From the NCBI RefSeq assembly GCF_000219625.1, contig NC_018217.1:186001-250000 (forward strand): a stretch of DNA of 64,000 nucleotides, in the 5' to 3' direction. Position 1 is the stretch's first letter; the number at the start of each line of letters is the position of its first letter. The DNA is from Zymoseptoria tritici IPO323. Its lineage: Eukaryota; Ascomycota; Dothideomycetes; Mycosphaerellales; Mycosphaerellaceae. Shown here piece after piece: positions 10,967-23,220 of the stretch. The notes under the pieces were generated by a model. The model was not told where the DNA came from, did no database searches, and saw nothing but the letters and a program-made list of their open reading frames with translations. The translations under genes and the position numbers were made by a program.

Positions 10967-11334
10967 GGAGGATGACCTGCGCTTGTGAGGGGTTGTGTTG
11001 CACGATGACATGACAGCCATGTGGTGGGCCGTTCCTGAAGTATGTATAAAACGCTCGCCCGCTGACATTCACGTCCACTAAAAGATAATGCTCTCGTCCG
11101 CCCTACCCATCGCTCCCGCCCAAGCCATCGTCACCGTTACTGACCTCAACCTTCTTCATCATCACTACCACGTGCGCCGCATACCTCAAACGTCTCCGCG
11201 ACTTCGCTCTTCGAACCCTACAAGCAAGTAACATACTAGGTACCAACGAGCTGAAGCATTGAAAGCTGATGCAAAAGTGGTACGACATCAACATAATGGG
11301 TATAACCTAGCAAAAACAAAAACACCCCCAACCC

Positions 11335-11856
11335 TCAAGCAAAATACCTCAACGCCTCCTCAAAATTCGCATCCACCTTCTCCAACGCCGCCTCACCCTC
11401 CCCCCTCTCCTCCTCCGGACTCTTCGCCAACAGCGCCTTCCCCAACGTCCCCGTCTGCGCCCTCAAATCCCCCATATCCCCCGTCACCGTCCCCACCAAA
11501 CTCGACTTGACAAACACCTCCTTCTTGCCCTTCATAGCACCCATACAAGCCCGAATACTCGGCTCCAAAACCTCATTAATAAACGCAATGACCGCTCTCG
11601 AGTCCTCGACAGATTGGACCTCCATGGCATTGGCGTCGGCGACGGCGTTTTTGATTTCGATTCCTAGCGCGGCTTCTTGGGAGGAGATGGGGGATGCGGC
11701 GAGGAGACCGCCTGAGTAGGCGGTGACGATTTGAGTGAGTTTTTGGACGGAGGCGTTGATTGTTGTGAGGTTTGAGAGGGGGGTTTGGGCGGTGCGGGTG
11801 GTGATGGCGTTTTTGGCGGAGGCGGCGAGTTGGGCGAATTTGCTGAGGCGGAGCAT
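11335..11856 (-). CDS. HsbA-like (hydrophobic surface-binding protein A) family protein
   Basis: Single exon, 173 residues. The all-alpha pattern matches the HsbA / cell-wall galactomannoprotein family: LTTINASVQKLTQIVTAYSGGLLAASPISSQ, then Asp/Ser-rich helices, EPSIRACMGAMKGKKEVF, and a closing LRAQTGTLGKALLAKSP. Members are usually secreted and bind hydrophobic surfaces. Here the N terminus (MLRLSKFAQLAASAKNAITTRTAQ) is amphipathic and basic, not a clear signal peptide. The protein may therefore lack a spliced 5' exon, or be targeted elsewhere, perhaps to mitochondria. ATG 11856 follows CCACCCACC. The 3' end converges on sam50. Confidence 0.6.
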   Translation of the reverse strand: MLRLSKFAQLAASAKNAITTRTAQTPLSNLTTINASVQKLTQIVTAYSGGLLAASPISSQEAALGIEIKNAVADANAMEVQSVEDSRAVIAFINEVLEPSIRACMGAMKGKKEVFVKSSLVGTVTGDMGDLRAQTGTLGKALLAKSPEEERGEGEAALEKVDANFEEALRYFA

Positions 11857-12281
11857 GGTGGGTGGTTGGATGGGTAGTGGGGAGGGTTGTGGTGTTGTGA
11901 TGTTGTCGTATTGTAGGGTTGTTGTGGGTATTGAGGTGTTGTGGTGTTGTAACTTGCTGTGGTGCTATAGAGAAGGGTGGAATCCGGATTGAAGTTGGAG
12001 ATACGCCATATATATACCTTATTTCGTTGAAGAGGCTGCCTAGCCCTCATCCCTGCCACTGCCCATCTCCGAGGTCAAAAAAATGAAGTCCAGACTACGC
12101 CCACGGCCAATTCCGTACGATAGCAAAAAGAAGGAGGTCGTGAACCTTGAAGTGTGGGGGATTTAAGCTTACTTTTACACTTTTCTTGGAGCCTGGTGCG
12201 AACAAGCGAACGAGCCAATCGGATACTAGGAGATATTTTTAGCTGGATGCAACAGGGTCTTGTGGTCGGTGCCGGTTCAAG

Positions 12282-12290
12282 CGACCGCAC
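12282..12290. repeat. Left 9-bp target-site duplication of the MULE
   Basis: CGACCGCAC at 12282-12290 recurs in direct orientation at 15277-15285, immediately outside both ends of the element. Confidence 0.7.
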
Positions 12291-15276
12291 GGTGGTCTGT
12301 ATATCGGCGACAACGCCATTAATTAAACCTTGTCGATTCATGCTATATATCACACGCCACATGCATGTTCATCACACCACCCTCGTCGTCGTGGTGACCA
12401 GCCATCTCATTAACTAGCTATCTTATTAACTAGCTACCTTACTGTCGCCGCCTCTTGAAAGGACTGCCGCTGCTGCTACTGCAGTAACTGCCAAACTATA
12501 AGTCTGTGGGTTTACGCTGCCATAGTGTTGTTAATCTAAACGGTAGCACCGAATCCAGTGTGAATAATACATCGTCGTCGCCGCTGTTCATAGCTAACAG
12601 AGCCGACGTTAGTAGGTAGCTAATGCTAAAGTGAGCTATAGATAGTGTCGCCGGTGATGGAGCTATAGTTAGTAAGTGTAGCCTACGAATTAACGACTAA
12701 CTAAGCTATTGTAGTGTTAGTTTATATAGCGTGTGTTATAACAATAGTGTTAGCACGTATTCTTCACTAGCTACTGTTTCCTATGTTAATATTAATAGCT
12801 ATTAAGGTAGTGCTATAGCTATACAATTAACGTTCTTCTTACGGTTCGCATAAGGCGTAAGTTCAACGTGTAGACGGCCGGCATTAATCTAGCTGTAAAT
12901 GTCGTAGTTGGTATATTCGCGAACTGCGTCCTTAACCAGCCTAAGGAAGTATGCTTGTGCAGCTATGGTTGCAGACTTGTCGACAATAGTGTTGTCTTTA
13001 ATACGGTAAAACGCGTTCTTAAGGTCCTTACTAACACTGCCAAGGTGCACTTTAAGCCCACGAATTAATAGATCAATAGATACCTCGTCGCCCTCGTTAC
13101 TACCCTTAACGTAGAACTCTTAAGCTGGCTAGTTAGGGTGCACTATAGTCGCATTAAGGCCCTAATATCGACCGACTATTACGTAGATCTGCTCTCGCGT
13201 GAGGGGGTGGTCGTTAAAGCAGTAATCTCGGAGAATATGTCGACAAGCCGCATAGTGCTTAAGCTAGTAGTAGCAACAGCAATAAGGTAGATTCGAAGGG
13301 TAGTAGGAACAGTAGTAGTGTTTCTATAAGGGCTTGCTGGAGTTCTCGTTAATTTCCGCTGCCTTCCATTCCACTACTATAGCCCTTTAAACGACCCTTA
13401 GATAGTTCTTAAGGCCCTTAAGATTAAGGACCTTCTAGTGCCTCGTTTTCGTAGAGTTGTAGGTCGCTATAATTTGCTTGTCGAAGTAGGACTGCTGTGT
13501 TGTTACCAGATGGAGCACTAGCCCTAGCAGCGACTATTTAGGCATACGCTTCTTCTCGCCGTCGCCTTTAATGCCGGAGTAATATCCTTTAGCGGCGTTA
13601 GTAGTGTTGCACTAAGGAAGATAGTAGTTAGAACAAAAATTCCAAAACTTAAGAAACTTCTCGAGGGGTCGTTAAATAGACCTAATCGGGCTTAGCGCCG
13701 ACTTCACGCCGGCGTAAGCCAATTATAAATTCGATAATTGTCGTTAGCGTTGCTAACTCACCCTTATGAGAAGTGGATTGTTCACTCTCGCCTATGTCGC
13801 CTACGCTATTAAATTATTAACATTCTAGTGTCGCCGCAGATACGTCCTTTTATCGTCCTTACTACGGTCAGCTAGCATCCGATCCACCCTCTCGAGCAGC
13901 TTAGCGCACTTAGCGCGAGTCCGAGCCTGCGACAACGCCCTCTAGAGCAGCGAGAATTTAGCGCGATATCCCTTTAAAGGGAAGTTGCGTAACAGCGTTT
14001 CTTTAGCGTGTTTCTAGCACAAGAGCTGTCGGATACTAGCCTTCTTAAAGACTGTGCGAATAGCTAGCTGCTCGGCGCTACTGTCGTCTGTTACTGCGTA
14101 GCGTAGCTTCCACCTTAGAGCCTACTCTCGAAGGGTAGCAATAGCTGGAGCAATAAGGACAGCTTGCTAGTTCTACGTAATAAACTGGCTAAGGGGGAGC
14201 TATTAGCCTTCGTCCGTGAAGCAGTAAATAGTAAACAACACCTACTTCAGCTTGCAGCAGTCGTGCGTTCTATCTATAAGGAAGAGCTAATAATTGCCGG
14301 TGTTCAGGTATTCTAATTGCTACGCGGTAGCTATTACAACCCCCCTTACGAGCTCCGCACCGCTTATAGCAGTAACCTCTTAGGCCTTAAAGCTACTGTT
14401 TACCGCGGCAGCGACCACCTTATCAACCTAACGCTTGCCATCGCTAACGACTGATCTAACAACACGGCGCACATCTCGGGCTCTATCGACAGCTACGCGG
14501 TTTATGTTGCGAACGGAGTTATATAATATAGAGCTTCCACCGGCCTTAACGAGCGACTGGTTATGGTCTAGCTTCTTCTTTAGCGCTAATAGCTTGGGCA
14601 GGACTTCTAGCATTAGCTTTACAAGCTCTTTAACGCCGTTGTTCGTAAACCGGTAGTCTATAGATTCGAGGGAATAGTTGTAGCCACTATTGTCGCGAGT
14701 GCGTTCAACTTCTACTAACACAGGCTCCTTGCTTATAGCATCCTTGTAGTAGAAAATCAGAGCGATTCCAGCATTACAACCTAACTGCATTAGCGACTAG
14801 CTATAGCACTAGATTTACTACTTACTATGTTTATAAGCGTTCTAACTTAGCCGTTTACTAGCACCGCTATAGGCCTTACTTAGTCGGCCACACTTGTAGC
14901 GACATTAAACTCGTTTAGTAAACAGCTTAGTACGCTTCTAGCGCTTCCTTTCACTCTACACGTTGCTTATAAACGGCCACACCTACTTAAACAGCGCTAG
15001 TTTTAGCGACAACGGCTCTTTAATATCGTACAGCTTAATGCGCCATTCGGCGATGTCGTCTGGTAGTGGCATAAGGGCAGCGAGTGGATTAAGGAACAAG
15101 GCTGCTATAAGGGCGACGGTAAGGTATACATAGCACCAACAACAACACTACTAACTTAATAAACACAACAACAACACGGCTGGTAGATATCGATCGACAA
15201 GGGCCTCAATTAGTGCTAACTCGTGGTAGTGTTTAGGCTCCATTTAGTGCCGGTTTGGCGCCGATATACACATAAC
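12291..15276 (-). mobile_element. Mutator-like element (MULE), RIP-damaged
   Basis: A 2986-bp element. A perfect 12-bp inverted repeat TGTATATCGGCG lies near the left end (12298-12309) and, inverted, near the right end (15259-15270). It is bounded by a 9-bp direct repeat, the length Mutator transposases make. The minus strand carries a broken transposase. From about 15065 downward it reads a FAR1/WRKY-like zinc domain (WRIKLYDIKEPLSLK, then CRYKCGRLSKA and GCNAGIALI) and later an IDWT-like DDE-region segment. Stops are mostly TAG/TAA where Trp/Gln would fit, as RIP produces. A 120-residue stretch (14790-14428) is still open. The MULE assignment rests on TSD length plus the FAR1-like pattern and is not certain. 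Confidence 0.65.
14428..15065 (-). pseudogene. RIP-interrupted MULE transposase N-terminal region
   Basis: In one frame on the minus strand, residues before the open segment contain at least seven in-frame TAG/TAA codons at positions where Trp or Gln is plausible (FK*VWPF, NV*SERKR*KR). Without those stops the region shows the cysteine spacing of a FAR1-type DNA-binding domain. Beyond 14428 the same frame continues with further stops. Confidence 0.55.
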
Positions 15277-15285
15277 CGACCGCAC
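15277..15285. repeat. Right 9-bp target-site duplication of the MULE
   Basis: CGACCGCAC, identical and in the same orientation as 12282-12290. Confidence 0.7.
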
Positions 15286-15781
15286 TCTATTGACAAGATC
15301 CTGGTAGGACAGCCTCGGCGGTCTGCATACCCTTTCGAGAAGGTCTCGAGAAAAGGGAAGCCTGGCGGTGGCTCGCTGTGGCATGATGGGGCGTCTTGAT
15401 TGCTGAGATGTTTGCGTTGAGAGATATGCGGCTATGGACTTTTGGTGCGATCGAAGTAGTCGCTGACAAGAATCGCATTGCATCGACGGAAGAGAAGCTC
15501 GCTTGTGGATCGCGAATTTGAACCGCTAGAGCGGAACGCAGTGCGTTGGCGGGTAACGTCGTCCGCAGAGACGCCCGAAAATCTGCAGGAGGAAACAGGC
15601 GTTTCAGGCAGGAAAGAAGCAAGAAAGCAGAAAAGGCATTGAATGTCGCTGCAGTAAAGAAAGAAACGCATCAAAACTTTTCGAAACCTCCCAAAAAGCC
15701 ATCATCAGCTGTGCTTTTGACCGCTCCTCTAACCACACAGATCAACCTCAATCAAAAGAGAAGCGCAACGATCTCCGCCCC
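15286..15781. other. Intergenic, 3' of the charged protein gene
   Basis: About 500 bases of normal composition between the MULE and the stop codon of the next gene. No gene recognised. Confidence 0.4.
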
Positions 15782-17749
15782 CTAGAGCACACCCTCCTCA
15801 GCCTTCTCCAGCAAATACGCAAACTCCCCCTTGTATCCCTCATACTCCCTCATGAAATCCACATCGTCCGCCGTCAGCCCGAACCCACCTTTCTCCGACG
15901 CCACCGCCTGCGTTGTCTGCAAACGCTTGATCTTCGCGGCTTTACCGCCGCCACCGGCGTAGCATCCCGATGCCTTGAGCATGATGTCCAGCTCGGGGAC
16001 GGAGAGCGCGTGGTCGGCGGCGTGCAGGCGGGCGACGAGTTCGGGCTGGGATTCGAAGGATTCGGGATGCGTTGGGAGGTTGCGGGTGTGGCAGAGACCG
16101 GAGAGTTCGGCGTGTGACATGATGCTGCGTGGGGAGAGGAGGGTGCTCTCTGTGATGAGGGTGGATTTTGTGGTGTTGTTTGCGAGTTGATTGGCACGGT
16201 TGCGGCTCTTGGAGCGGGAAGTGGTAGCGCGAGCGACGCTCGAACGACGGGATCGCCTCTCCGCGACAGGTTTAGGTCTGGAAGGAATGTTGAGCCCACC
16301 GTTGGCAGGGCGGGTCTTGCTCCGGCGGGGAGTGTCGTCCGAGTTGTCGATTTTCTCAACTGGGTCGTCGCTCTCATCGTCCGCATCTTGCTCTTCTTCA
16401 TCGGTCATCCGGGCTTCTGCTTCCTCTTCGTCGCTCTCGAACTCGTTGATGGCTTCGCTCTCATCACCCGAGTCGTTGCGCGAGTTTCGGAGAGTCCTGC
16501 TAGACTTGCATGGCTTGCCATTCATGTCCATACCCATAATCTGCTTGTAGAGTTGTTTCTCCCGGCGGCTGCGCTCCATTTCCCAGTCACGCTGAGCGCG
16601 CATCTGTGCGAGGATGGCGAGGCGGCTGACTCTTGCCCTCTCACGGAAAGTCTTACGCTCCTCGCGGATGCGCAGACGCTCCTTCTTATCAGCATGACGC
16701 TTGAGTTGGAGCTGGACCTTCTTCTGATTGGCCTCTGCAATCGCCAGCTTTCGAGCCGCAGTCTTCGACTTCTTGTATTCTTCAGCTTCCTTCTCCGCGG
16801 CGACTTTCTCCGCGCGAGCTGCCTTGGCTGCTGCAATTCGAGTCTCGCGCAAGGTACGGCGGCCCGTCTGATCGTCATCGAGCTCAATGGGACAGAGCTC
16901 CGTGCCGGCTCGGAGAGCTTCGACACGCTCGCGCACCGCCTTGTGGGTATATTTCCTCTTACCCAGCTTCTCCGCGAGGGCATGTGCAAGATCCCGCCAT
17001 TTCCTCTCCTCGAGCTTTTGGATCATGGAATCGAATTTCTTATCAATCTGAGCGGAGAGTGGGAGGAGTTCGTCGTCCTCGCCGACATGCCAGTCGCTCA
17101 GTTCGTCGTCCAGCACCTCGTCCTCCTTCTCTAGTACCGCCTTGCGAAGGCGCAGGTACCGGCTTCCAATGGTTTTGTCTGTGTATCGAACTCGTCCCTC
17201 CTGGCGCAAAGTGTCCGCAACCTGCGCATCTGAGTAGCCCTGCTGTTTGAGCTCGATGATACGGCCGTCGTCGGAATCGTAGTCGACCGTGATGGGTTTT
17301 GCGAGAGGTGCTGTGCCGCCCTCGACTCGGAGTCGACGCTTCTTGACTCCGCGAGCGGTCTCCTTCGTCTGCGGGTTGTAGTACTGTTTTGTAACGTCAG
17401 CATTCCGTTCGATGGCATGGTCGATGGTTCCTGCGGAGAGAGCAGTTTCTGAGATTCCGCCTTACCTCGACTTCTCCATCATCTCCGTCAAAGTCGTATT
17501 CCTCCTCGATCGCCGCGACTTCGTCTCCCGCGGCAATGCGCTCATCTCGACCTATAGTATGGAAGTCAGTCGCATGGTCGCTTTTGTCTTCGACAGAGAG
17601 CCTCGAGATAGTGATTCACCATCACGTGCACTTTTCGAGTTCTCGACATGGCCCACGTGAATTGAATTGATAGCATGTGCGGTGTTAAACATACCTGTCG
17701 GCTCGAGTACCGGGGCGCCTCCCCAGAACATCTCAAAGGACTCCGCCAT
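15782..17749 (-). CDS. Large charged nuclear-type protein of unknown function
   Basis: Three exons (17749-17695, 17551-17466, 17383-15782) separated by introns of 143 and 82 nt encode 580 residues. The phases match, and the upstream exons supply the only good ATG (MAESFEMFWGG). Exon 3 begins YYNPQTKETARGVKKRRLRV. It continues with a helical motif (IIELKQQGYSDAQVADTLRQEG followed by RYTDKTIGSRYLRL) that looks like a helix-turn-helix or SANT-like module. Next come a long Lys/Arg/Glu coiled coil (about residues 200-330), an acidic tract (EEEAEARMTDEEEQDADDE), basic Ser/Arg segments resembling nuclear localisation signals, and a conserved-looking C-terminal helical domain. I cannot name the family. 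The composition suggests a nuclear DNA- or chromatin-binding role, which is inference. Confidence 0.75.
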
Positions 17750-19348
17750 GTTGTTGTAGGTTGTGGTTGTTGAAGTTGTGCGAGGTGTGGAAGCACTCGT
17801 TGATTTGTGCGAGGGGCTGGGCAGCTGAAGTTGGTGTCGTGGGTAGAAGATGGAGGGGTCGGGTCGAAGTGCGCGTTCGGACTAAGTTTCGTTCGTTGAA
17901 GATTCGGAAGTGCTCTTCAAGTAGCTTGAGAGACTGCGCAGCTGAAGTTGGTGTCGTGAGCTGGAGGTCGTGGCTCGGAGTCGGAACACACTTTCGAATT
18001 GTGTTGAAGTTGCTGAAGTTCGGTATGCGCTCCTTGAGTTGGTTCAATGACCATGCAGTTGGAGGGGTTGTTGTAGATGGAAGAAGGAGGGGTGGAGCTG
18101 AAGCGTGCTTGGAGATATGGCGAAGAGGCGGTGCCGTCCGGGTAGCGGCGGCTCAGACGGGGCGGGAGTGATGAGTCAGAAGTTGTGGGCACGGGCGGTG
18201 TCGTCGAGCTGAGAATCGATCTCCGAAGAGTGACGATGTGAGAAGTGGTGTCGATGGTCGGTGTGAGGAAGTGTTGTTGGAGGAGGAAGTGTGAATGAAA
18301 CAAGAGATTTTGATGGAAGAAGTAGTGTTAGTTGAAGGTATGCAGGGCTGGGAGAAGAGATCTTGTTGATGTCGGTTGAAGAAGAGGTGTTGCTGATGCT
18401 GATTAAGAAGGAGAGGGTTCCGTGCGAGGAAGTGTTGTCATGAAGGTGTTGATGTCAGTGTAGAAAGCTTCGACCAAGCAATGAAAAAGTGGCAAATACT
18501 ACCTCTGACCTCTGATCATCGCGTGACATAATGCTCGTAGCGTGAATACGTGGGAGCCTACGCGCATATGCAATCACAAGAGACTGGACGCCGGCGTGCT
18601 GCTGTTCGAAGAAGATAACAAGGAACTCGACGTGCGCCATGATTGGTCTTCTTGCCGTGCGCGAATCTTCCCGGAAGCAATGACTTGTCACTTCACTCGG
18701 CGAGATGTATGCTCGTCTCCAGCGAGTCGAGGGGGGACCAGGCCATTGATGTCCGCCCTGTTGATTCAGCAGCAGACAGCGCAGCGGAGAGCGTTGGTGT
18801 AAAAAACGCAACGCAGTCTCCAAAGGCCCGACGCTATCGCTGCAATTTTCTGGAGATACCGTCAGCTCGATTACTCAGGCATCCTAGAACGAGAAATATC
18901 TTTGTTCAATGCGCGCTCATAGCAGTGGGTTTCCGGGACTGTTGAGATGAGGAGCAGATCTGACCATGCCCTCAGGCATCAAAAATGGCTGTATGGGGAT
19001 TCACAAGCCTGATGGGAGATTTTGATGATGGCGGACGCTTCAAAACAGATGCAATTCACGAGGTCGGGTCGTTGTAGCGGGAGTGGAAGTCAGTCTCTCC
19101 GGGTGAAGAGGTGAAGTCAAGTCGCCAAGCGAGGCCAGAACCCCTGCCTCTGACGTATCCCTCAACCAAGTTCTCGGTCCCAGCCCAGCCCATCGAGCTC
19201 CGCCGCCGATGACCGCAGTGTATGACAGCCAGCACAGCGCAGTTGAGCTCCAGCAGCAGTGACGTGCTGCTCTTATCACTTGGTTCTACGGTAGGTCGGA
19301 ACGACATCTCTTTTCTACATCAACCACGCACGAGCCTTCAAAGCAACC
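17750..19348. other. Divergent promoter region with short direct repeats
   Basis: Shared 5' region of the charged protein gene (minus) and the acidic membrane protein gene (plus). GCAGCTGAAGTTGGTGTCGTG occurs at about 17820 and again at about 17938, and GTTGAAG-type words recur to about 18420. The repeats suggest a locally expanded 5' leader. I see no further gene. Confidence 0.45.
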
Positions 19349-20768
19349 ATGTCGACTTACTTCACACTACCCTCCTTCGCAAGGGCGAAGAAACACCAGG
19401 ACGAGCTTGAGAAGAGCAATCCGCAGGAACCTGTGCTCAAAGAGGAGGATGAGAAGTTCTTGGAGAGACATTTGTCAATCGACGAGTCAGCCGGCGCCGC
19501 GACAAATGCAGCGACATCAGCGCCGAAGCCGAAGAAGGAGAAAGAGAAGACCCTAGACCTCCCAAGCCAAGAAGAGGCCGAGGCTGCGACAAGATCATGG
19601 AATGCGCAGAACACCTCAAGTGGAGGTACGGATACTGGAGATCACAAGCGGACATGGGCATCCTACATTCCGGCGGCTCTGGTGCCTTCGAAAGGCGACA
19701 GCTCCAAGCAGGCGGAAGAGAAGCAGTCCAGTGAAGGCGAGACTGGCCAGAAGCAGACATGGGCCATGTATGCATCGCAATATGTACCATCGTCAGCTAC
19801 GACCCTGCCATCTCTCCCTGCGATGCCGGCAATCCCTGCTCTGAGCTCGTGGTATCGATCCAAGGACAAGGACGCCACACCGGAGCTGGTCTACAAAGAA
19901 GACGGAACTGTTGACGAGGCCGCCACGAAAGAGAAGCAAGAAAAGGAAGTCTCGGTACTTCTTGACAACCTCAACATGAGCAGCATCAACAACCGCGTCT
20001 TTGCACTCTCTGGTGAAACGCACAAGATCTACGAGCGCTTCGCTTTGGTGCTCAAGGACACCATTGAAGGAGGACCGACTGCATACGAAGACATGGAGAA
20101 GCTTATGAAGGATGCTGGACCCACGCTGGAGAAGCAGTTCCAGTCGATGCCACCCTTCGTACAGACTTTGGTCAAGAGTCTCCCCGCCAAGATGGGACTT
20201 GGCTTAGCTCCTGAGTTTCTCGCAACTCTCTCGGGCGACAAGCCCGATGACCATCTCAAAGCCCAAGGAGCGACTGCTTCCGCCAGCACTGTTTCTACAG
20301 ACGAAAAGGAAAAGAAGAAGAAAAAGAGGAAGATACCTGGATTGAAGAAGTTGGTCAGCCAGCAGGGTGCCGTTGCGACGATGTTGCGCAATACTGTCTC
20401 CTTCATCACCACGCGATTCCCATTCCTGGCTTCGACGACAAATGTTGTCATGTCATTGTCGGTATTCAGTAAGTCTATTTGCAGCGGAAGAAAGTGTTGC
20501 GATCGGTGCTAACCGATTTACAGTCTTGATGTTCGTGTTCTGGTACTGCCACAAGCGCGGCAAGGAGGCTCGCCTTGCGAGGACGAACGAAAGCTTGGAC
20601 GGAGGTGGGAAGGTCGAAGGCGAAGTCGATGATGCTGAGGACGACGACGATGTCGAGGCAGAGTCGACAGATGATGAGATATCGACGGCGCAGGAGAAAG
20701 CCGGCGAAGTTGCAAGCGAAGCTCCTGTCGACAAGGAGACCGAGAAGGAGACCGAGAAGGTGGTTTGA
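19349..20768 (+). CDS. Acidic/basic protein with C-terminal transmembrane segment
   Basis: Two exons (19349-20468, 20524-20768) joined across a 55-nt intron with a GCTAACC branch site encode 454 residues. The first ~200 residues are charged and Ser-rich. A folded-looking helical region follows (LLDNLNMSSINNRVFALSGETHKIYERFALVLKD ... FQSMPPFVQTLVKSLPAKMGLGLAPEFLATL). After it come a KKKKKRK stretch and one hydrophobic segment made across the splice junction (NVVMSLSVFILMFVFWYC). The tail is strongly acidic (DDAEDDDDVEAESTDDE). This layout fits an ER or other endomembrane protein with the large domain in the cytosol. I do not recognise a characterised family. ATG 19349 follows CAACC. Confidence 0.75.
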
Positions 20769-21412
20769 ACGCGTGAAAGAAGCGACTTCGACAGATTGAT
20801 ATTGAGCTACAGCGAACACAGTAGCAGAGATACCCTACGCTTAGAACGATTAATGATAGGCCACGAGTGCTTTGAAGACGGGCTATCCTTCTTTGCTGCT
20901 CGCAGATACAGTCAGCCCAGCCGTACCTTGCTTTGAACAATCGACGAGATCGTGAATATGTACCATTGTATCCCGTCAGATGTCGTCGCATACTAGGTAT
21001 TCGTGGATCTAGTTCTCTTCAGACATTTCGTTCTCATCAGCTCTTCCGCACCGTGGATGGCACGTGGGAGAGGCGAGGAGTGGCACAGTGCGGTGAATAC
21101 CTTACCCTGTACTGTACCCTTGCTTCCAAGTTGCCCTCCAGAAATGACGATGATCAGGGCAGCCACTCCCGTCCCCACTTCAAACTTGCCCCACGACTCG
21201 TCTCCACGCAGACGAACTGTGAACGTCCGTTTCTCTAACCTTATCAACTCGAACCACTTCCGTCGAACCAAATTCCGTGTGGCAGAACCGATTTCCGATA
21301 CCTACTTCATCCTCGCCAAACGAACCTACACGCTTCTACCTAGTCCTAGTGACTGCGTGCGACAGCGGCGACTCGACTCGCCCCCGATCAACAAACGAAC
21401 GTCACCAACACC
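20769..21412. other. Intergenic, promoter of the oxysterol-binding protein gene
   Basis: About 640 bases; the last ~200 are pyrimidine-rich with TCTAACC, a normal fungal 5' leader. No other feature recognised. Confidence 0.4.
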
Positions 21413-22672
21413 ATGTCTTCCGAAGAGAGCTCCGCCGTGCCTCCTGCGCAGAAGGGATCATGGACGGGATTCCTGAAGCAACTGTCGTCTTTCAATGGCG
21501 ATCTCTCCGCTATGACAGCTCCTGCGTGGATCGTCTCGAACACGTCCCTCACCGAGTATGCCGCATACTGGGCGGAAATGCCACAGCTCCTGGTCGCCCC
21601 AGCAGCAGAGAAGGACCCGCAAAAGCGTATGGCGCTCGTCTTGAAGTGGTTCCTCAGCACACTGAAGTCCCAATACGCGAGCCGCAATGAAAAGCTTGGA
21701 AGCGAGAAGAAGCCACTGAACCCATTCCTGGGAGAGCTGTTCTTGTAGGTTGACTGCAATCAGTGATGGACATATACACAGCTAACGCTCCGTAGGGGCA
21801 AATGGGAAGATGCGTCCGGCGAGACTCAACTAGTCAGCGAGCAAGTCTCCCACCACCCACCCGTCACCGCATACAGCATCTGGAACAACAAGCATGGAGT
21901 CCGGCTCCAAGGATACAACGCGCAAAAGGCAAGCTTCGGACGCACGATTCACGTTCGTCAGGTCGGGCACTGCGTTCTCCACCTCGACCAGTGGAATGAG
22001 GATTATGTGGTCACTCTTCCCGCTCTCCATATCGAAGGCCTGATTCGAGGTTCGCCATACGTCGAGCTCAACAAGAGCAGCTACATTGTCTCATCTTCCG
22101 GCTATGCTTCTCGCATCGACTACTCTGGCGCCGGCTGGGTATCGGGCACGAAGAATTCCGTGACCGCCACCGTCTATCCACATGGCAAGGAGAAGAGCAA
22201 GAGCAGCGTCCTCTTTACCGCTGAGGGAAGCTGGACGGACACAATTACTTTCAAAGACTCGAGCAAGAACGTCGTCTACACACTCGATACGAAGAAGGAG
22301 CCAAAGTCAACGCTCCAGGTCAGGGACATTGCAAACCAGGATCCTCTCGAGTCCCGCCGTGCATGGCTGAAGGTGTCAGAGGCTATTCAGAAGGGCGACA
22401 TGAACTTGACCTCGCAGGAGAAGACGAAGATAGAGGAGTTCCAGCGTGCCCAACGGAAGAAGGAGGCATCGGAGGGGCGTGAGTGGGAGAGGACTTTCTT
22501 CTGCAAAGCGAATGGTCTACCTACATTTGAGAAGCTGATCAAGGAAGTGCCGCACGGAAGCCTCGAGTCAGACCAGACCGGAGGTGTGTGGGTGTTTGAC
22601 GAGAACAAGGCCAAGAACGCTCAGCCGCCGTACAACCCGTTGAGCACGGAGCTTCAGGGCGGATGGAAGTGA
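21413..22672 (+). CDS. Oxysterol-binding protein, Osh4/Kes1 type
   Basis: Two exons (21413-21744, 21796-22672) with a 51-nt intron encode 402 residues. It is the short ORP class made of the lipid-transfer domain alone, which exchanges sterol for PI4P between ER and Golgi-type membranes. The family fingerprint EQVSHHPP is intact just after the intron (about residue 125) and provides the PI4P-phosphate-binding histidines. The N-terminal lid region ([24 protein letters not shown]) and NPFLGE also match. [21 protein letters not shown] is the usual C-terminal helix with basic residues. No PH domain or FFAT motif is present, so the protein resembles yeast Osh4 rather than the long ORPs. Confidence 0.93.
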
Positions 22673-23220
22673 GCGGCCGTGGCACGATTGACAGAATGAC
22701 TTGGAAAGGGCCAGTATGTGCTTGAGATGGCATTGAAGTGGTGGGTCGACGCTTCACATGAGGCTTGCTGGTATGCTGCGGCAGTGCAATTGCTGGAGAC
22801 CGCAGAAGGAAGGTGGGCATAAGGTCGGTTCAACACAACAAGCAAGACATCATGATCACGCTGCAGCTTGGTGTTGCATATCGGGTGTTGTACTTGGGTA
22901 CACAGTCAGGTTGCGAGGTCGCGTCTTCATAGCTTTTGATACAACTTTCGCAAAATATGCGTGGTACTGAGCAATTGATCTTGATAATTACCGTCGTGAC
23001 TGGAAGGACACATTCGAATACATTATATCTCCACTCTGAGCATTGTTAATTAAGCCCTGGTCTTCGAACTCAAATCTCAGGCCAACATGCCAAGCAATTG
23101 GATGCTCGGTCGCTCCCTCCTCAAGAAACATCTACAGCTGCACCTCACCCGACCATCACAACCTCCACATCAGTACCTCGCATACGGCCGCCACTTCCGA
23201 ATAATGTACGCGCCGTATCG
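22673..23220. other. Intergenic region and unresolved 5' end of NOT1
   Basis: The NOT1 frame is open from 23050 but has no ATG before 23221. A CTCAG acceptor-like site at 23076-23080 suggests an upstream exon that I could not define. Confidence 0.4.

Noticed and set aside
14428..14790. Intact 120-residue gene
   Set aside because: Its frame continues upstream through RIP-type stops into the rest of the MULE transposase; it is the longest surviving piece.
16187..17134. 315-codon open frame antisense to the charged protein gene
   Set aside because: A Leu-rich shadow of the Lys/Glu/Arg coiled coil on the other strand.
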